Below, piece after piece: positions 18,318 through 25,563 of a stretch of DNA of 45,907 nt. Under the pieces are notes generated by a model. That model was not told where the DNA came from. It searched no databases and was given only the letters and a program-made list of their open reading frames with translations. Position 1 is the stretch's first letter. Each line of letters begins with the position of its first letter. The stretch is from Merdiplasma sp905207905 (GTDB lineage: Bacteria > Bacillota > Clostridia > Lachnospirales > Lachnospiraceae), in assembly GCA_902475025.1 (NCBI GenBank), contig CABRXX010000019.1, forward strand, positions 1-45,907. The letters run 5' to 3'. Position numbers and translations under genes: made by a program.

Positions 18318-18886
18318 TTTCCCATCCTCCTATTCTTCCCAAGCACTCCCCTCTCTGTCCAGAGGCTGCTGCATCAGAAAAGGCTGAATTCGTATTTTGC
18401 AGCCTCCGTCCGAATACAAAGCCGGGGATAAAAATACAGCATGCAGAAGTAAACCCATTCTCTTTTCAGAGCTGAGTTTCCAAAATACAGTTTTTGTGAT
18501 TTTAGGGAATTTCGTTTGATCAGGAAAAGAAGAGATGACTTAAATCAAAAGACAGCACCCGTTCACAGAGGATACTGCAGTCCGAGAAGCACCCATTTCA
18601 GGATCTGGCTCGGCCGACATCTGATACGGTTCTTTTCCTGTCTGTCTACTTCGCCCATGACCATCACAAGTATCCATTCTGTTCACCTGCCTTTTTCTTG
18701 AAAACTTTTCATCTGCCAAAGCCAGCCTGAAAGATTCCTTTTGCTGACTTTGAACATCTGCAAATGCTTTTTTATTATATACCTGTTCTTATTGGAATAC
18801 AAGAAATTTCTTTCTGTAAGTTCCGGCTGCCAGTTCCGATCCTTTCTGAATTTATTCCGTTTCTTCCCCCATTTGTATGGGCAGCT
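18318..18886. other. 569-base non-coding region between gerC-like gene and mgtE
   Basis: No gene with a ribosome binding site is seen on either strand. A possible repeat relic (18362-18406) lies in the mgtE leader. The part near 18690-18886 remains open for about 65 codons in the frame of the short gerC after its stop, but the translation (Lys/Arg/Asn-rich) shows nothing I recognise as the missing GerC domains. Confidence 0.5.
18362..18406 (-). repeat. Possible internally deleted relic of the palindromic repeat
   Basis: The outer arms GAGGCTGC (18362-18369) and GCAGCCTC (18399-18406) are perfectly complementary. On the minus strand the unit begins GAGGCTGCAAAATAC, close to the GGTGCTGCAAAATA end of the three longer elements. 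At 45 bases it lacks the interior arms. It lies in the leader of mgtE, about 45 bases before the start codon. Confidence 0.35.
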
Positions 18887-19615
18887 CTATCCCTCCCCGT
18901 ACAGCAGATCCTGAAGCATGCAGACCGCGCCTCGGTATGGTTTCTGATTCTCATAAATATTTTCCAGATAGGCACCGGCCTGTCCCTTAGACTGTTCCTG
19001 TACGGTCTCCAAATCCAGGCCGGTTTCCTTTTCATCAAAAATCAGAAGATTCCTTGCAAACGCCGGTGTCTTTTCTAACCAGTCCTTCACCTGCTGCGCC
19101 TGCCCCGGATCTTTCTCAAGTCCTGCTCCCCAGAGGATGGCCTTCACCTGGCTGTAATCCACATATTTATCCTGAAGAGCCTGAACGGCTTCCACTGCCT
19201 CCTGGATTGTAGAACCGGAAACCCGGGTAATGATATTTGTATTCCTGATCCTCCCCTGTGTTTCCGCTTTTTCTCCGGGCTCTTCCTTTTGCATTTCATC
19301 TGCCTGTGTTTCTGCCCCGGTTTCCAGCTTCTTTGTTTCCTCCCCGTTTACTGTCTCCTCTTCTTCTATCTCCATCCCCTCTCCATTCCCGGACTTCCCG
19401 CCTCCCAGCTCACCAGTCTCTCCGCCCTCCTCCCCGGGCCAGGCGCAGGCGAGTACAATCTGATTCTGTACGCTGTCAACTTCCAGCGCCAATGGAAAGC
19501 GCCTCTGCTCCAGTTCCTTTCCCGTGCAGCCGGTAAGACAGACGGTTCCTGCCAGCAACAGCCCGGGGATGAAATAATTTAAGATCAAATGCATCTTTTT
19601 TTTCACTGTCTCCAT
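18887..19615 (-). CDS. Short GerC-type spore germination lipoprotein
   Basis: This lipoprotein component of a GerA-type receptor has a signal peptide with lipobox LTGC near residue 24, then KELEQRRFPLALEVD, the start of the GerC N-terminal domain. It is 242 residues, much shorter than the roughly 350-400 usual for GerC. A Glu/Gly-rich insert (about 52-112) interrupts the domain. The conserved-looking ITRVSGSTIQEAV and YVDYSQVKAILWG follow, and the protein ends soon after LLIFDEKE...YRGAVCMLQ, so the C-terminal domains are absent. I chose the ATG at 19615, with GGAGG upstream, which overlaps gerB by 13 bases. A -1 shift near the stop would add only about ten residues (ELPIQMGEETE) before another stop. 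It is either a reduced subtype or a truncated gene. Confidence 0.7.
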   Translation of the reverse strand: METVKKKMHLILNYFIPGLLLAGTVCLTGCTGKELEQRRFPLALEVDSVQNQIVLACAWPGEEGGETGELGGGKSGNGEGMEIEEEETVNGEETKKLETGAETQADEMQKEEPGEKAETQGRIRNTNIITRVSGSTIQEAVEAVQALQDKYVDYSQVKAILWGAGLEKDPGQAQQVKDWLEKTPAFARNLLIFDEKETGLDLETVQEQSKGQAGAYLENIYENQKPYRGAVCMLQDLLYGEG

Positions 19616-20859
19616 TTTGCCCTCCGTTTTCTCCATCTGACTCTCTGAATGGGACGCACCAGCAAAACCAGGACGATCATCAGGGGCGCCAGCAAAAAGC
19701 AGCCCAGCCGTCCGGCCCCCATTCTCCCCTCCGGCCAAAAAAGCAGTGTCAGTGACAAGCCATAGGCTCCTAAAAATCCGGCTATTCTTATTCCCTGCTC
19801 CCGTATTTCCCCGCTCTTCTTTCTCCCTCTTTCCTTAGCTGCAATTCTGTTTTTTTCTTTTCTGGCTCCTTTCCCTGCCGCGTTTTTCCGGTTCCCCTCT
19901 ATTGTCCCGTTTTCTATGGTTACTTCTTCTTTTGCTGTCTCTTTTTCCCTTTGCGCTTCTCCCAGCAGACAGGTTCCGGCAATGCCAAGATAATAGAGGC
20001 CGCTTCCCACTGCCAGAAACAGACTTACCATCAGAAGTCCCACTGCCAGCACATCCCAGCGCTGAAAAAATACGCCCTGAAGATTGGAGGTACTCATCAG
20101 AGACAGCACCGGCCACTCCAATCGCCCCATTCCAGCCTGCCCAAAAATGCCGTAGCCACCCAAAAAAACCAGAAGCAGGATAAGGCCGGAAAAACCGAGG
20201 GTCTGATACAACCGCCTCTTCCACCCTTTTTCCTTCTGAGTTACACTCAAAACCATCGGTAGGATACCAATGTCCCCAAAGCTTCCGGCCCAAAATACCG
20301 CTGTTTCCAAAGTCTCCAGGAAAGAGAACTGCTGCGCTTCTAAAAGACGCTCTCCCTTTATCTGCAAAAGAGAGACTGCCAGCAATAACAGCAGCAGGAT
20401 TCCCACAAAACCTGAGAGCATCTGGCTTAATCGGCCCCGCACCTCCATCCCTCCCCCTGCCAGATAAATTCCTGCAATTCCAGGCAGGAGCGGCAGCACC
20501 CAAAAAGGCACGTCCGGCAGAAGATAAAGCCTGGCTGCCGCGCTGCACAGGTACAGAAGGATTCCGGTCTGCAGCAGAAAATAAAGAACGTATACCAAAT
20601 ACAGAAGGTTTCCATAGAAGCGCCCTGCCGCCCGGCACACAGAACCATAATAGTCCCTTTCTCCCTCCCTGGCTCCAGTGCAGAAAACTCCAAGAAGCAC
20701 AGCTGTCAGAAAAATTCCTGCAATTCCTCCTACCAAAACAGCGCCCTTGCTTTTTCCCTGAACCAGAAGGGGCAGAAACAGCACCAGCCTGCCCAGCCAG
20801 TCCGCCTGAAAGAGAGCCGCCGCCTGTCTGGACGAAATTTTACGATTTTCAGAAAACAT
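19603..20859 (-). CDS. gerB: Spore germination permease GerB
   Basis: The 418-residue protein is the GerAB-type, APC-superfamily subunit of a nutrient germinant receptor in the inner spore membrane, proposed to bind the germinant. The N-terminus (KISSRQAAALFQADWLG) and about ten hydrophobic segments fit the family. An unusual basic insert rich in Lys/Arg/Glu/Asn (about 310-355, containing KEKNRIAAKERGRKKSG) separates the last helices and by the positive-inside rule should be cytoplasmic. It makes the protein about 40 residues longer than usual. The gene starts 3 bases after gerA ends and overlaps gerC. Confidence 0.85.
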   Translation of the reverse strand: MFSENRKISSRQAAALFQADWLGRLVLFLPLLVQGKSKGAVLVGGIAGIFLTAVLLGVFCTGAREGERDYYGSVCRAAGRFYGNLLYLVYVLYFLLQTGILLYLCSAAARLYLLPDVPFWVLPLLPGIAGIYLAGGGMEVRGRLSQMLSGFVGILLLLLLAVSLLQIKGERLLEAQQFSFLETLETAVFWAGSFGDIGILPMVLSVTQKEKGWKRRLYQTLGFSGLILLLVFLGGYGIFGQAGMGRLEWPVLSLMSTSNLQGVFFQRWDVLAVGLLMVSLFLAVGSGLYYLGIAGTCLLGEAQREKETAKEEVTIENGTIEGNRKNAAGKGARKEKNRIAAKERGRKKSGEIREQGIRIAGFLGAYGLSLTLLFWPEGRMGAGRLGCFLLAPLMIVLVLLVRPIQRVRWRKRRAKWRQ

Positions 20860-20862
20860 AGC

Positions 20863-22368
20863 TCACTCTCCTGAATGCTTCTTATTTTGCCGAAAGCGCA
20901 TCCGGCCCCTGACTTCCCGTCTGGCATAGACAGGGCGTCTTTGCAGCTTTCTCATAGGAGCCCGAAACAGACCGTCGCTCCACTTGGAGATTCCATCCCG
21001 GTCTCCCGCCTCAAAGGGCATTAAGTAGGGGATGCCAAAGCTTTTCAGCCCGGAAAGATGAATCAGCAAAAGCACCCAGCCTGTCACATAGCCATAAAGC
21101 CCAAAGATACCGCACAAAAAAATCATTCCGTATTTCAAAAGCCGAAAAGACTCAGAAAGCTCCTCATTGGGAATCGAAAAAGAGCCAAGGGCTGTCAAAG
21201 CCTCGATAATCACAATCATGGGACTGATGAGATTTGCCGCCACAGCAGACTGGCCAATGATCAGCCCTCCTACGATGCCGATCATATTTCCAATGGGCCC
21301 GGGCATTCGAAGTCCTGCTTCCCGCATCAGTTCAAAGGAAAATTCTATGAGCAAAAGCTCCGCGATGGTGGGAAAAGGGACACCTCCCCTGGCCTGAGAC
21401 ATAGAAAGAACCAGATTCACCGGAAGGATCTGCGGATGAAAATTGGTCACCGCCAGGTACAGGCCAGGAAGAGAAAAAGCCAGAAACACAGCCAGATAGC
21501 GAATACACCGCAGCAGGGATGCAATCTGAAAGTTTCCGTAATAATCATCTCCCGTCTGAAGCAGACTGTTAAGCGTGGTGGGCAGAAGAAGGGCTGCCGG
21601 AGTGTTGTCGCAAAGCAGAAGCACTCTCCCTTCCAGAAGCGCAGCCGCTGCCCGATCCGGCCGCTCAGTAGTCTGAAATTGGGGAAAAGGAGAATACCAT
21701 ACATCCGCTGTCAGCTGCTCCACCACTCCGCTGTCCAAAATTCCGTCAATCTCAAAAGCAGCAAGACGCCCCTTAATCTCCTCCAGGATCTGGGGATAAG
21801 CCAGATTTTCCATATATACCAGTGCCAGCAAAGTATTGGACTCCTCTCCGGCAAATAGCTCCTCCACTTTAAGATCTGTGGTGCGGATCCGTTTTCTCAC
21901 CAGGGCCGTATTGATTTTCACTGACTCTGAAAAAGCCTCTCTGGAACCGCGAAGCACCTTCTCCGATTCTGCCTTGGCCACCCCCATCCCGGGATATCCC
22001 TTGCTGCCAATCTTCAGCGCCTGATCGTATCCCTCCAGGAAAAAAACAGCGTTCCCTGCCAACAGCGCAGCCATACATTCCTCCATGGCAGCCAGTTCCT
22101 TCACATCTGAAATTCCCAGATTGTTCTCCTGTACTGCCTGAAGAATCTCCTTTCCCTCCAACTCCCACAGATGATTGAGAAATTTCCCGATCACAGAATC
22201 TTCCAGCATCATATTGCTCACCGCTGCCTCAACATATACCACAAGGCACCTGGTCTGACACTCTCTGCCCAAAACCATAGGACGGACGATAATATCATCA
22301 CAATTTTCACACAGCTGCTCCAGCCGCTGCTGAATCTGCCGGATATCTCCGGATATTTTTTCTGCCAT
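20863..22368 (-). CDS. gerA: Spore germination protein GerA
   Basis: This is the GerAA-type subunit of a nutrient germinant receptor, 501 residues, in the inner spore membrane. It has a large soluble N-terminal region (about 1-290), containing EGYDQALKIGSKGYPGMGV and LLEGRVLLLCDNTPAALLLP. A membrane region (about 290-450) follows, with LVLSMSQARGGVPFPTIAELLLIEFSFELMRE (shown here only as positions of about 328-360), then PGPIGNMIGIVGGLIIGQSAV-like sequence and a basic C-terminal tail. These are standard GerA family features. GGAGG lies 6 bases before the ATG. It is the first gene of gerA-gerB-gerC. A sigma-G promoter would be expected upstream; I could not place one with confidence. Confidence 0.93.
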   Translation of the reverse strand: MAEKISGDIRQIQQRLEQLCENCDDIIVRPMVLGRECQTRCLVVYVEAAVSNMMLEDSVIGKFLNHLWELEGKEILQAVQENNLGISDVKELAAMEECMAALLAGNAVFFLEGYDQALKIGSKGYPGMGVAKAESEKVLRGSREAFSESVKINTALVRKRIRTTDLKVEELFAGEESNTLLALVYMENLAYPQILEEIKGRLAAFEIDGILDSGVVEQLTADVWYSPFPQFQTTERPDRAAAALLEGRVLLLCDNTPAALLLPTTLNSLLQTGDDYYGNFQIASLLRCIRYLAVFLAFSLPGLYLAVTNFHPQILPVNLVLSMSQARGGVPFPTIAELLLIEFSFELMREAGLRMPGPIGNMIGIVGGLIIGQSAVAANLISPMIVIIEALTALGSFSIPNEELSESFRLLKYGMIFLCGIFGLYGYVTGWVLLLIHLSGLKSFGIPYLMPFEAGDRDGISKWSDGLFRAPMRKLQRRPVYARREVRGRMRFRQNKKHSGE

Positions 22369-22465
22369 GTTTCCCTCCTTACGCTCTGAAGGTGCGCAAA
22401 CGCTCTCAGAATCTGTCTTCTGCTTGAAATCCTAAAACGTAAAAAATGAAATGTTGCAAAACATC

Positions 22466-22499
22466 TTTGTTTTATGGGAAAAATTTCCTATAAAACAAA
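22466..22499. promoter_or_regulatory. 34-bp near-perfect inverted repeat upstream of gerA
   Basis: The arms TTTGTTTTATGGGAAA (22466-22481) and TTTCCTATAAAACAAA (22484-22499) match at 15 of 16 positions, separated by AA. The repeat is A+T-rich and lies about 100 bases before the gerA start. No T-run follows on the minus strand, so an operator or cruciform is as likely as a terminator. An adjacent small palindrome (ATGTT-GCAA-AACAT, 22451-22464) extends the structure. Confidence 0.55.
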
Positions 22500-22501
22500 A
22501 A

Positions 22502-22583
22502 TGCCATTCTACGGACAGATCTTCCTAATGCCTCACTGGCACAGATAATTCAAAAGAATCTCTATCTATCCTATAGAATGGCT
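22502..22583 (-). terminator. Branched terminator-like structure after gntR
   Basis: On the minus strand GCCATTCTA (22582-22574) pairs with TAGAATGGC (22511-22503) and is followed by ATTTTTG. The 62-base interior holds two small hairpins (AGATTC/GAATTATCT-like and TGCC-AGTGA-GGCA). It follows the gntR stop by about 65 bases. It could be a terminator with an unusually large branched loop or part of a structured RNA. Confidence 0.45.
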
Positions 22584-22649
22584 CTGATTTCAATTTTTAT
22601 TCCTGTTTTAGTCCGCCCATTTCTCCTTCATCTGGCCGATCCTCACATA

Positions 22650-23321
22650 TCACCGCCGCTCCAGACTCTCCATAATGGACTGCTTCTGCTGGTCAATATG
22701 AATGCGCACCACCTCCATGGCTTTCTCCTCATTCCGCTCTTCCAGGGCTCCACAGATCGCCGCATGCTCTGTCACCAGCCGTTCGTGGCTGCTGGGATCT
22801 TTTAAATATTCCAGGCGGTAACGGTAGATCTGTTCCCGGATATTATTCAGGATCTGAATCAACCGTCGATTTCCAGTGGACTGACTGATAATTTCATGAA
22901 ACTCCACATCCGCCTGAGCGCAGGCTAAAAGATCGTTGTTCTTCAGCTGCTCTTCAAAGGCGCCCGCCGCCGCCTTCAGCTGAAACAGCTCCTCCTCCGT
23001 CATATTCTGACACGCCTTTTTCACCGCCAGCTCCTCCAGGGCGGTGCGCACTTCCAGAACATTTTCCAGATCTGACACTGTGATCTCTGCCACAATGGCT
23101 CCTTTTCTGGGAACCATAGTTACCAGCCCCTCCAGCTCCAGCATCCGTATGGCCTCCCGCACCGGCGTACGGCTCACCCCCAGCTTCTGCGCCAGATGAA
23201 TCTCCATCAGCCGCTCTCCAGGCTGAAGAGTCCCTCTGAGTATAGCCTGGCGCAAAGTTTGAAAAACCACATCCCGCAGAGGAAGATATTCATTTACCTG
23301 CAGTTGGATTTCATCTGTCAT
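22650..23321 (-). CDS. GntR-family transcriptional regulator (FCD subfamily)
   Basis: The 223-residue protein has an N-terminal winged helix (about 8-75, with ILRGTLQPGERLMEIHLAQ and GVSRTPVREAIRMLE) and a C-terminal all-helical FCD ligand domain (about 85-215, with the metal-site-like ADVEFHEII and ERLVTEHAAICGALEE). Such FadR/VanR-type proteins usually respond to carboxylic acid metabolites. I chose the ATG at 23321 because GGAGG lies 8 bases upstream; a longer reading from 23336 would start on top of that site. The gene overlaps the 3' end of ispE by 11 bases and is co-transcribed with it. Its target genes are not evident. Confidence 0.88.
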   Translation of the reverse strand: MTDEIQLQVNEYLPLRDVVFQTLRQAILRGTLQPGERLMEIHLAQKLGVSRTPVREAIRMLELEGLVTMVPRKGAIVAEITVSDLENVLEVRTALEELAVKKACQNMTEEELFQLKAAAGAFEEQLKNNDLLACAQADVEFHEIISQSTGNRRLIQILNNIREQIYRYRLEYLKDPSSHERLVTEHAAICGALEERNEEKAMEVVRIHIDQQKQSIMESLERR

Positions 23322-24198
23322 GGTAAGTTCCTCCATTATTAAAAAACTCTGTCAGATACACCTGCTTGGCAATGCTGCCCCGCCTCAGTTTTTCGTAGGC
23401 CTTTCTTGCCTTTGTTTTATCATCAAACAGTCCGAACACCGTAGGTCCGCTGCCGCTCATCATTGCGTTGACTGCCCCCTGTTTCTTCATTATATCCTTG
23501 ATCTCCTGCACCACCGGATAGGCTGGAATCGTTACCGTTTCCAGCACATTTCCCATAAGTTCTGCCATCCGGTAGAGATCCCCGTCCCGCAAAGCCTGAA
23601 TCTGCCCATCAATGTCCGGATGCTCCTTCAGCTCATGGGCCTTCAGATTTCCATACACAAATTTTGTTGACACATGTACCTTAGGTTTTGCAATCAGCAC
23701 ATGGCAGGGCGGCGGCGCCGGAAGGGCTGTAAGCTTCTCCCCGATGCCCTCTGCCAAGGCAGTTCCCCGAAGAATGCAGTAGGGTACATCTGCCCCAAGC
23801 CGTACCCCGCGTTCCATCAACTCCTCCAGGGTAAATCCCATGTGAAATAAGCGGTTCACTCCTACCAAAACTGCTGCCGCATCGGAGCTTCCGCCTGCCA
23901 TTCCTGCCGCTACCGGAATATGTTTTTCTAAATGAATAAAGAGCCCTTTTTTCACTTGCGCTTCATCCATCAGAAGCTTTGCCGCCCGATACACCAGATT
24001 CCCTTCATCCACCGGCAGAAAACTCAAATTTGTCTTCACCCGGATTCCCGGGGTCTCTGTCACCGTAAGCTGTATCCGGTCAAACAAACGGACGGTCTGC
24101 ATGATCATTCGCAGCTCGTGATACCCGTCCTCGCGCTTTCTAAGTACATCCAGACCCAGATTAATCTTCGCCATTGCTTTCAGCTTAATTTCTCTCAT
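23311..24198 (-). CDS. ispE: 4-diphosphocytidyl-2-C-methyl-D-erythritol kinase
   Basis: This GHMP-family kinase of the MEP isoprenoid pathway, 295 residues, phosphorylates CDP-methylerythritol at the 2-position with ATP. The substrate site AMAKINLGLDVLRKREDGYHEL is at about 8-29 and the ATP-binding PVAAGMAGGSSDAA is at about 91-104. The C-terminal MMSGSGPTVFGLF motif is also present. The length is normal. The ATG follows AGGAGATAAGG. A good sigma-A promoter is visible at 24265-24293. The coupling to a GntR regulator downstream is the same gene pair seen in other Lachnospiraceae as far as I recall. Confidence 0.95.
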   Translation of the reverse strand: MREIKLKAMAKINLGLDVLRKREDGYHELRMIMQTVRLFDRIQLTVTETPGIRVKTNLSFLPVDEGNLVYRAAKLLMDEAQVKKGLFIHLEKHIPVAAGMAGGSSDAAAVLVGVNRLFHMGFTLEELMERGVRLGADVPYCILRGTALAEGIGEKLTALPAPPPCHVLIAKPKVHVSTKFVYGNLKAHELKEHPDIDGQIQALRDGDLYRMAELMGNVLETVTIPAYPVVQEIKDIMKKQGAVNAMMSGSGPTVFGLFDDKTKARKAYEKLRRGSIAKQVYLTEFFNNGGTYHDR

Positions 24199-24264
24199 CC
24201 TTATCTCCTGTATTCATAGCTCCAAGCTGCCGTTCACCTGGAGACCAACCATTTTCCATTCATT

Positions 24265-24293
24265 ATTGTATACAAAATTCACTAAAAATGCAA
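24265..24293 (-). promoter_or_regulatory. Sigma-A promoter of ispE-gntR
   Basis: On the minus strand, -35 TTGCAT (24293-24288) and -10 TACAAT (24270-24265) are separated by 17 bases. Transcription would start about 60 bases before the ispE ATG. Confidence 0.7.
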
Positions 24294-24344
24294 GGCGAAA
24301 GGAAGGGAAAACGCTGACTTACCAAAAGAAAATAGCAACAAAAA

Positions 24345-24384
24345 TCCGGTGAATTTTTTTGATGTTTTTCATGGATACACCGGA
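24345..24384 (-). terminator. Hairpin with T5 upstream of the ispE promoter
   Basis: On the minus strand TCCGGTG (24384-24378) pairs with CACCGGA (24351-24345) and is followed by TTTTTG. An overlapping alternative stem (CCGGTATCA/TGATTCCGG, about 24379-24399) uses the same TTCCGG, so the two would exclude each other. It probably provides backup termination of the upstream module. Confidence 0.45.
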
Positions 24385-24454
24385 ATCAACTGATACCGGC
24401 TAATAAAGAAGGAAAAAGAACTTCCGACATTATAAAGGAAAATTATATGCGAAA

Positions 24455-24486
24455 GGGAGCAGAAATGCGCTCCCATTCCTGCTCCC
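24455..24486 (-). terminator. Terminator of the polyferredoxin/ABC module
   Basis: On the minus strand GGGAGCAGGAATG pairs with CATTTCTGCTCCC across a 6-base loop (13 pairs, one G-U), followed by TTTCGC. It begins about 10 bases after the stop of the NapH-like gene. Confidence 0.65.
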
Positions 24487-24496
24487 CAAATCCGTC

Positions 24497-25393
24497 TTAT
24501 ACCCCTTTGGTTTTATTCTTTTTATTCAGTGGCCTTGAAAAAGCACAATACTCGATTGCTTGTTTCGGGCAAATATTTTTGCATTTTCCACATCGGATAC
24601 ACTCCAGACTGTTGGCATTCCTCACTGGATCACACCCCATCTTGCAGACGTCTGCGCAGGCGCCGCAATTGACACATTTTTCTGTATCCACGCGATAGCG
24701 CAGAATGGAAACCGGGTTAAACAAAGAATAAATCGCTCCTAAGGGGCAGATATACTTGCAGAACGGCCGGTAAATCAGAATCGATACCAAGATCGTCACA
24801 ATTAAAATCACATTTTTCCAGGCGTACAGCCATCCTACCGCGGCCCGCATGGCGTCATTCAGCAATACCAACGGAATTCCGCCCTCCAGTGTTCCGACCG
24901 GACAAATCAGCTTGCAGAACCAGGGGGAACCCTGCCCGATTATGTCGGTAATATAGAGCGGAAGAAGAATGACAAACACCAGAAGAATCATGTATTTCAG
25001 CCAGCGTAGCTGGCGGTCTCCCCGGAACGTACGGATTCTAAATTTGGAAGGAAGCGGGATTTTGTTCAGTAAATCCTGAATCAAACCAAACGGACACAGC
25101 CATCCACATACGAAGCGCCCCATAACGGTACCCACCAGAATCATAAAACCGGAAACATAGAAAGCAAACTTATATTCGTAGCTTCCGATCGTAGCCTGCA
25201 AAGCGCCAATGGGGCAGGCAGCCACAGCGCCTGGACAGGAATAGCAGTTCATGCCCGGCACACAAACATTTTTAATCTTTCCCTGATAAATTTTCCCCCG
25301 GATAAATCCAATTAAGTAGCTATTTGTGATAACCGCCCATAAAACTTGAAAAAAATGGCGGAATCTTTCCGATTTTTTTGCTCGCCTATCCAA
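24497..25393 (-). CDS. NapH-like membrane polyferredoxin (4Fe-4S)
   Basis: The 298-residue membrane protein of the NapH/MauN type has about four to five hydrophobic segments and several CxxxCP motifs (SCPGAVAACP, CGWLCPFGL, CKLICPVGT, CKYICPLGA). Two classical 4Fe-4S clusters sit near the C-terminus (CVNCGACADVCKMGC and CIRCGKCKNICP). Proteins of this kind pass electrons between membrane quinols or flavoproteins and periplasmic acceptors. The start is the TTG at 25393, inside the 3' end of the CXXC microprotein gene, with GGAG about 10 bases upstream; no suitable ATG exists. Translational coupling is therefore likely. It is the last gene of the module and precedes a strong hairpin. Confidence 0.85.
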   Translation of the reverse strand: MDRRAKKSERFRHFFQVLWAVITNSYLIGFIRGKIYQGKIKNVCVPGMNCYSCPGAVAACPIGALQATIGSYEYKFAFYVSGFMILVGTVMGRFVCGWLCPFGLIQDLLNKIPLPSKFRIRTFRGDRQLRWLKYMILLVFVILLPLYITDIIGQGSPWFCKLICPVGTLEGGIPLVLLNDAMRAAVGWLYAWKNVILIVTILVSILIYRPFCKYICPLGAIYSLFNPVSILRYRVDTEKCVNCGACADVCKMGCDPVRNANSLECIRCGKCKNICPKQAIEYCAFSRPLNKKNKTKGV

Positions 25394-25541
25394 TTCCTAT
25401 ACACTCCAGACAAATATTGATGGCCTTGCTCATGACAATCGTATACTCCTCTCTCCAGATCCCAAGACCCAGAAATCCAACACCAAGCGCTAACAGGAAT
25501 ACCGTAATTCCGTTGGCGCGCAAAGTATGTTTTTGCTTCAT
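25386..25541 (-). CDS. 51-aa membrane-anchored CXXC microprotein (CD1871A-like)
   Basis: A short gene easily missed: MKQKHTLRANG, then one hydrophobic helix (about 12-28), then a tail ending SKAINICLECIGIG with Cys residues spaced CLEC. AAGGAGG lies 7 bases before the ATG. It fits the gap between the second ABC gene (22 bases upstream) and the polyferredoxin gene, which it overlaps by 8 bases. It matches what I recall of the CD1871A family of CXXC-motif small proteins. The helix plus a Cys pair next to the membrane suggests a thiol, metal or cluster ligand working with the polyferredoxin. That role is inferred. Confidence 0.8.
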   Translation of the reverse strand: MKQKHTLRANGITVFLLALGVGFLGLGIWREEYTIVMSKAINICLECIGIG

Positions 25542-25563
25542 AGGACTTCCTCCTTCATGTTCC

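Noticed and set aside
18318..18760. M-box Mg2+ riboswitch upstream of mgtE
   Set aside because: Expected by analogy, but none of the conserved M-box core blocks could be recognised on the minus strand; only a short inverted repeat is present.
22380..22500. Sigma-G promoter of gerA
   Set aside because: Several CATA-like motifs exist, but none has a partner -35 at the right distance, so it is not called.
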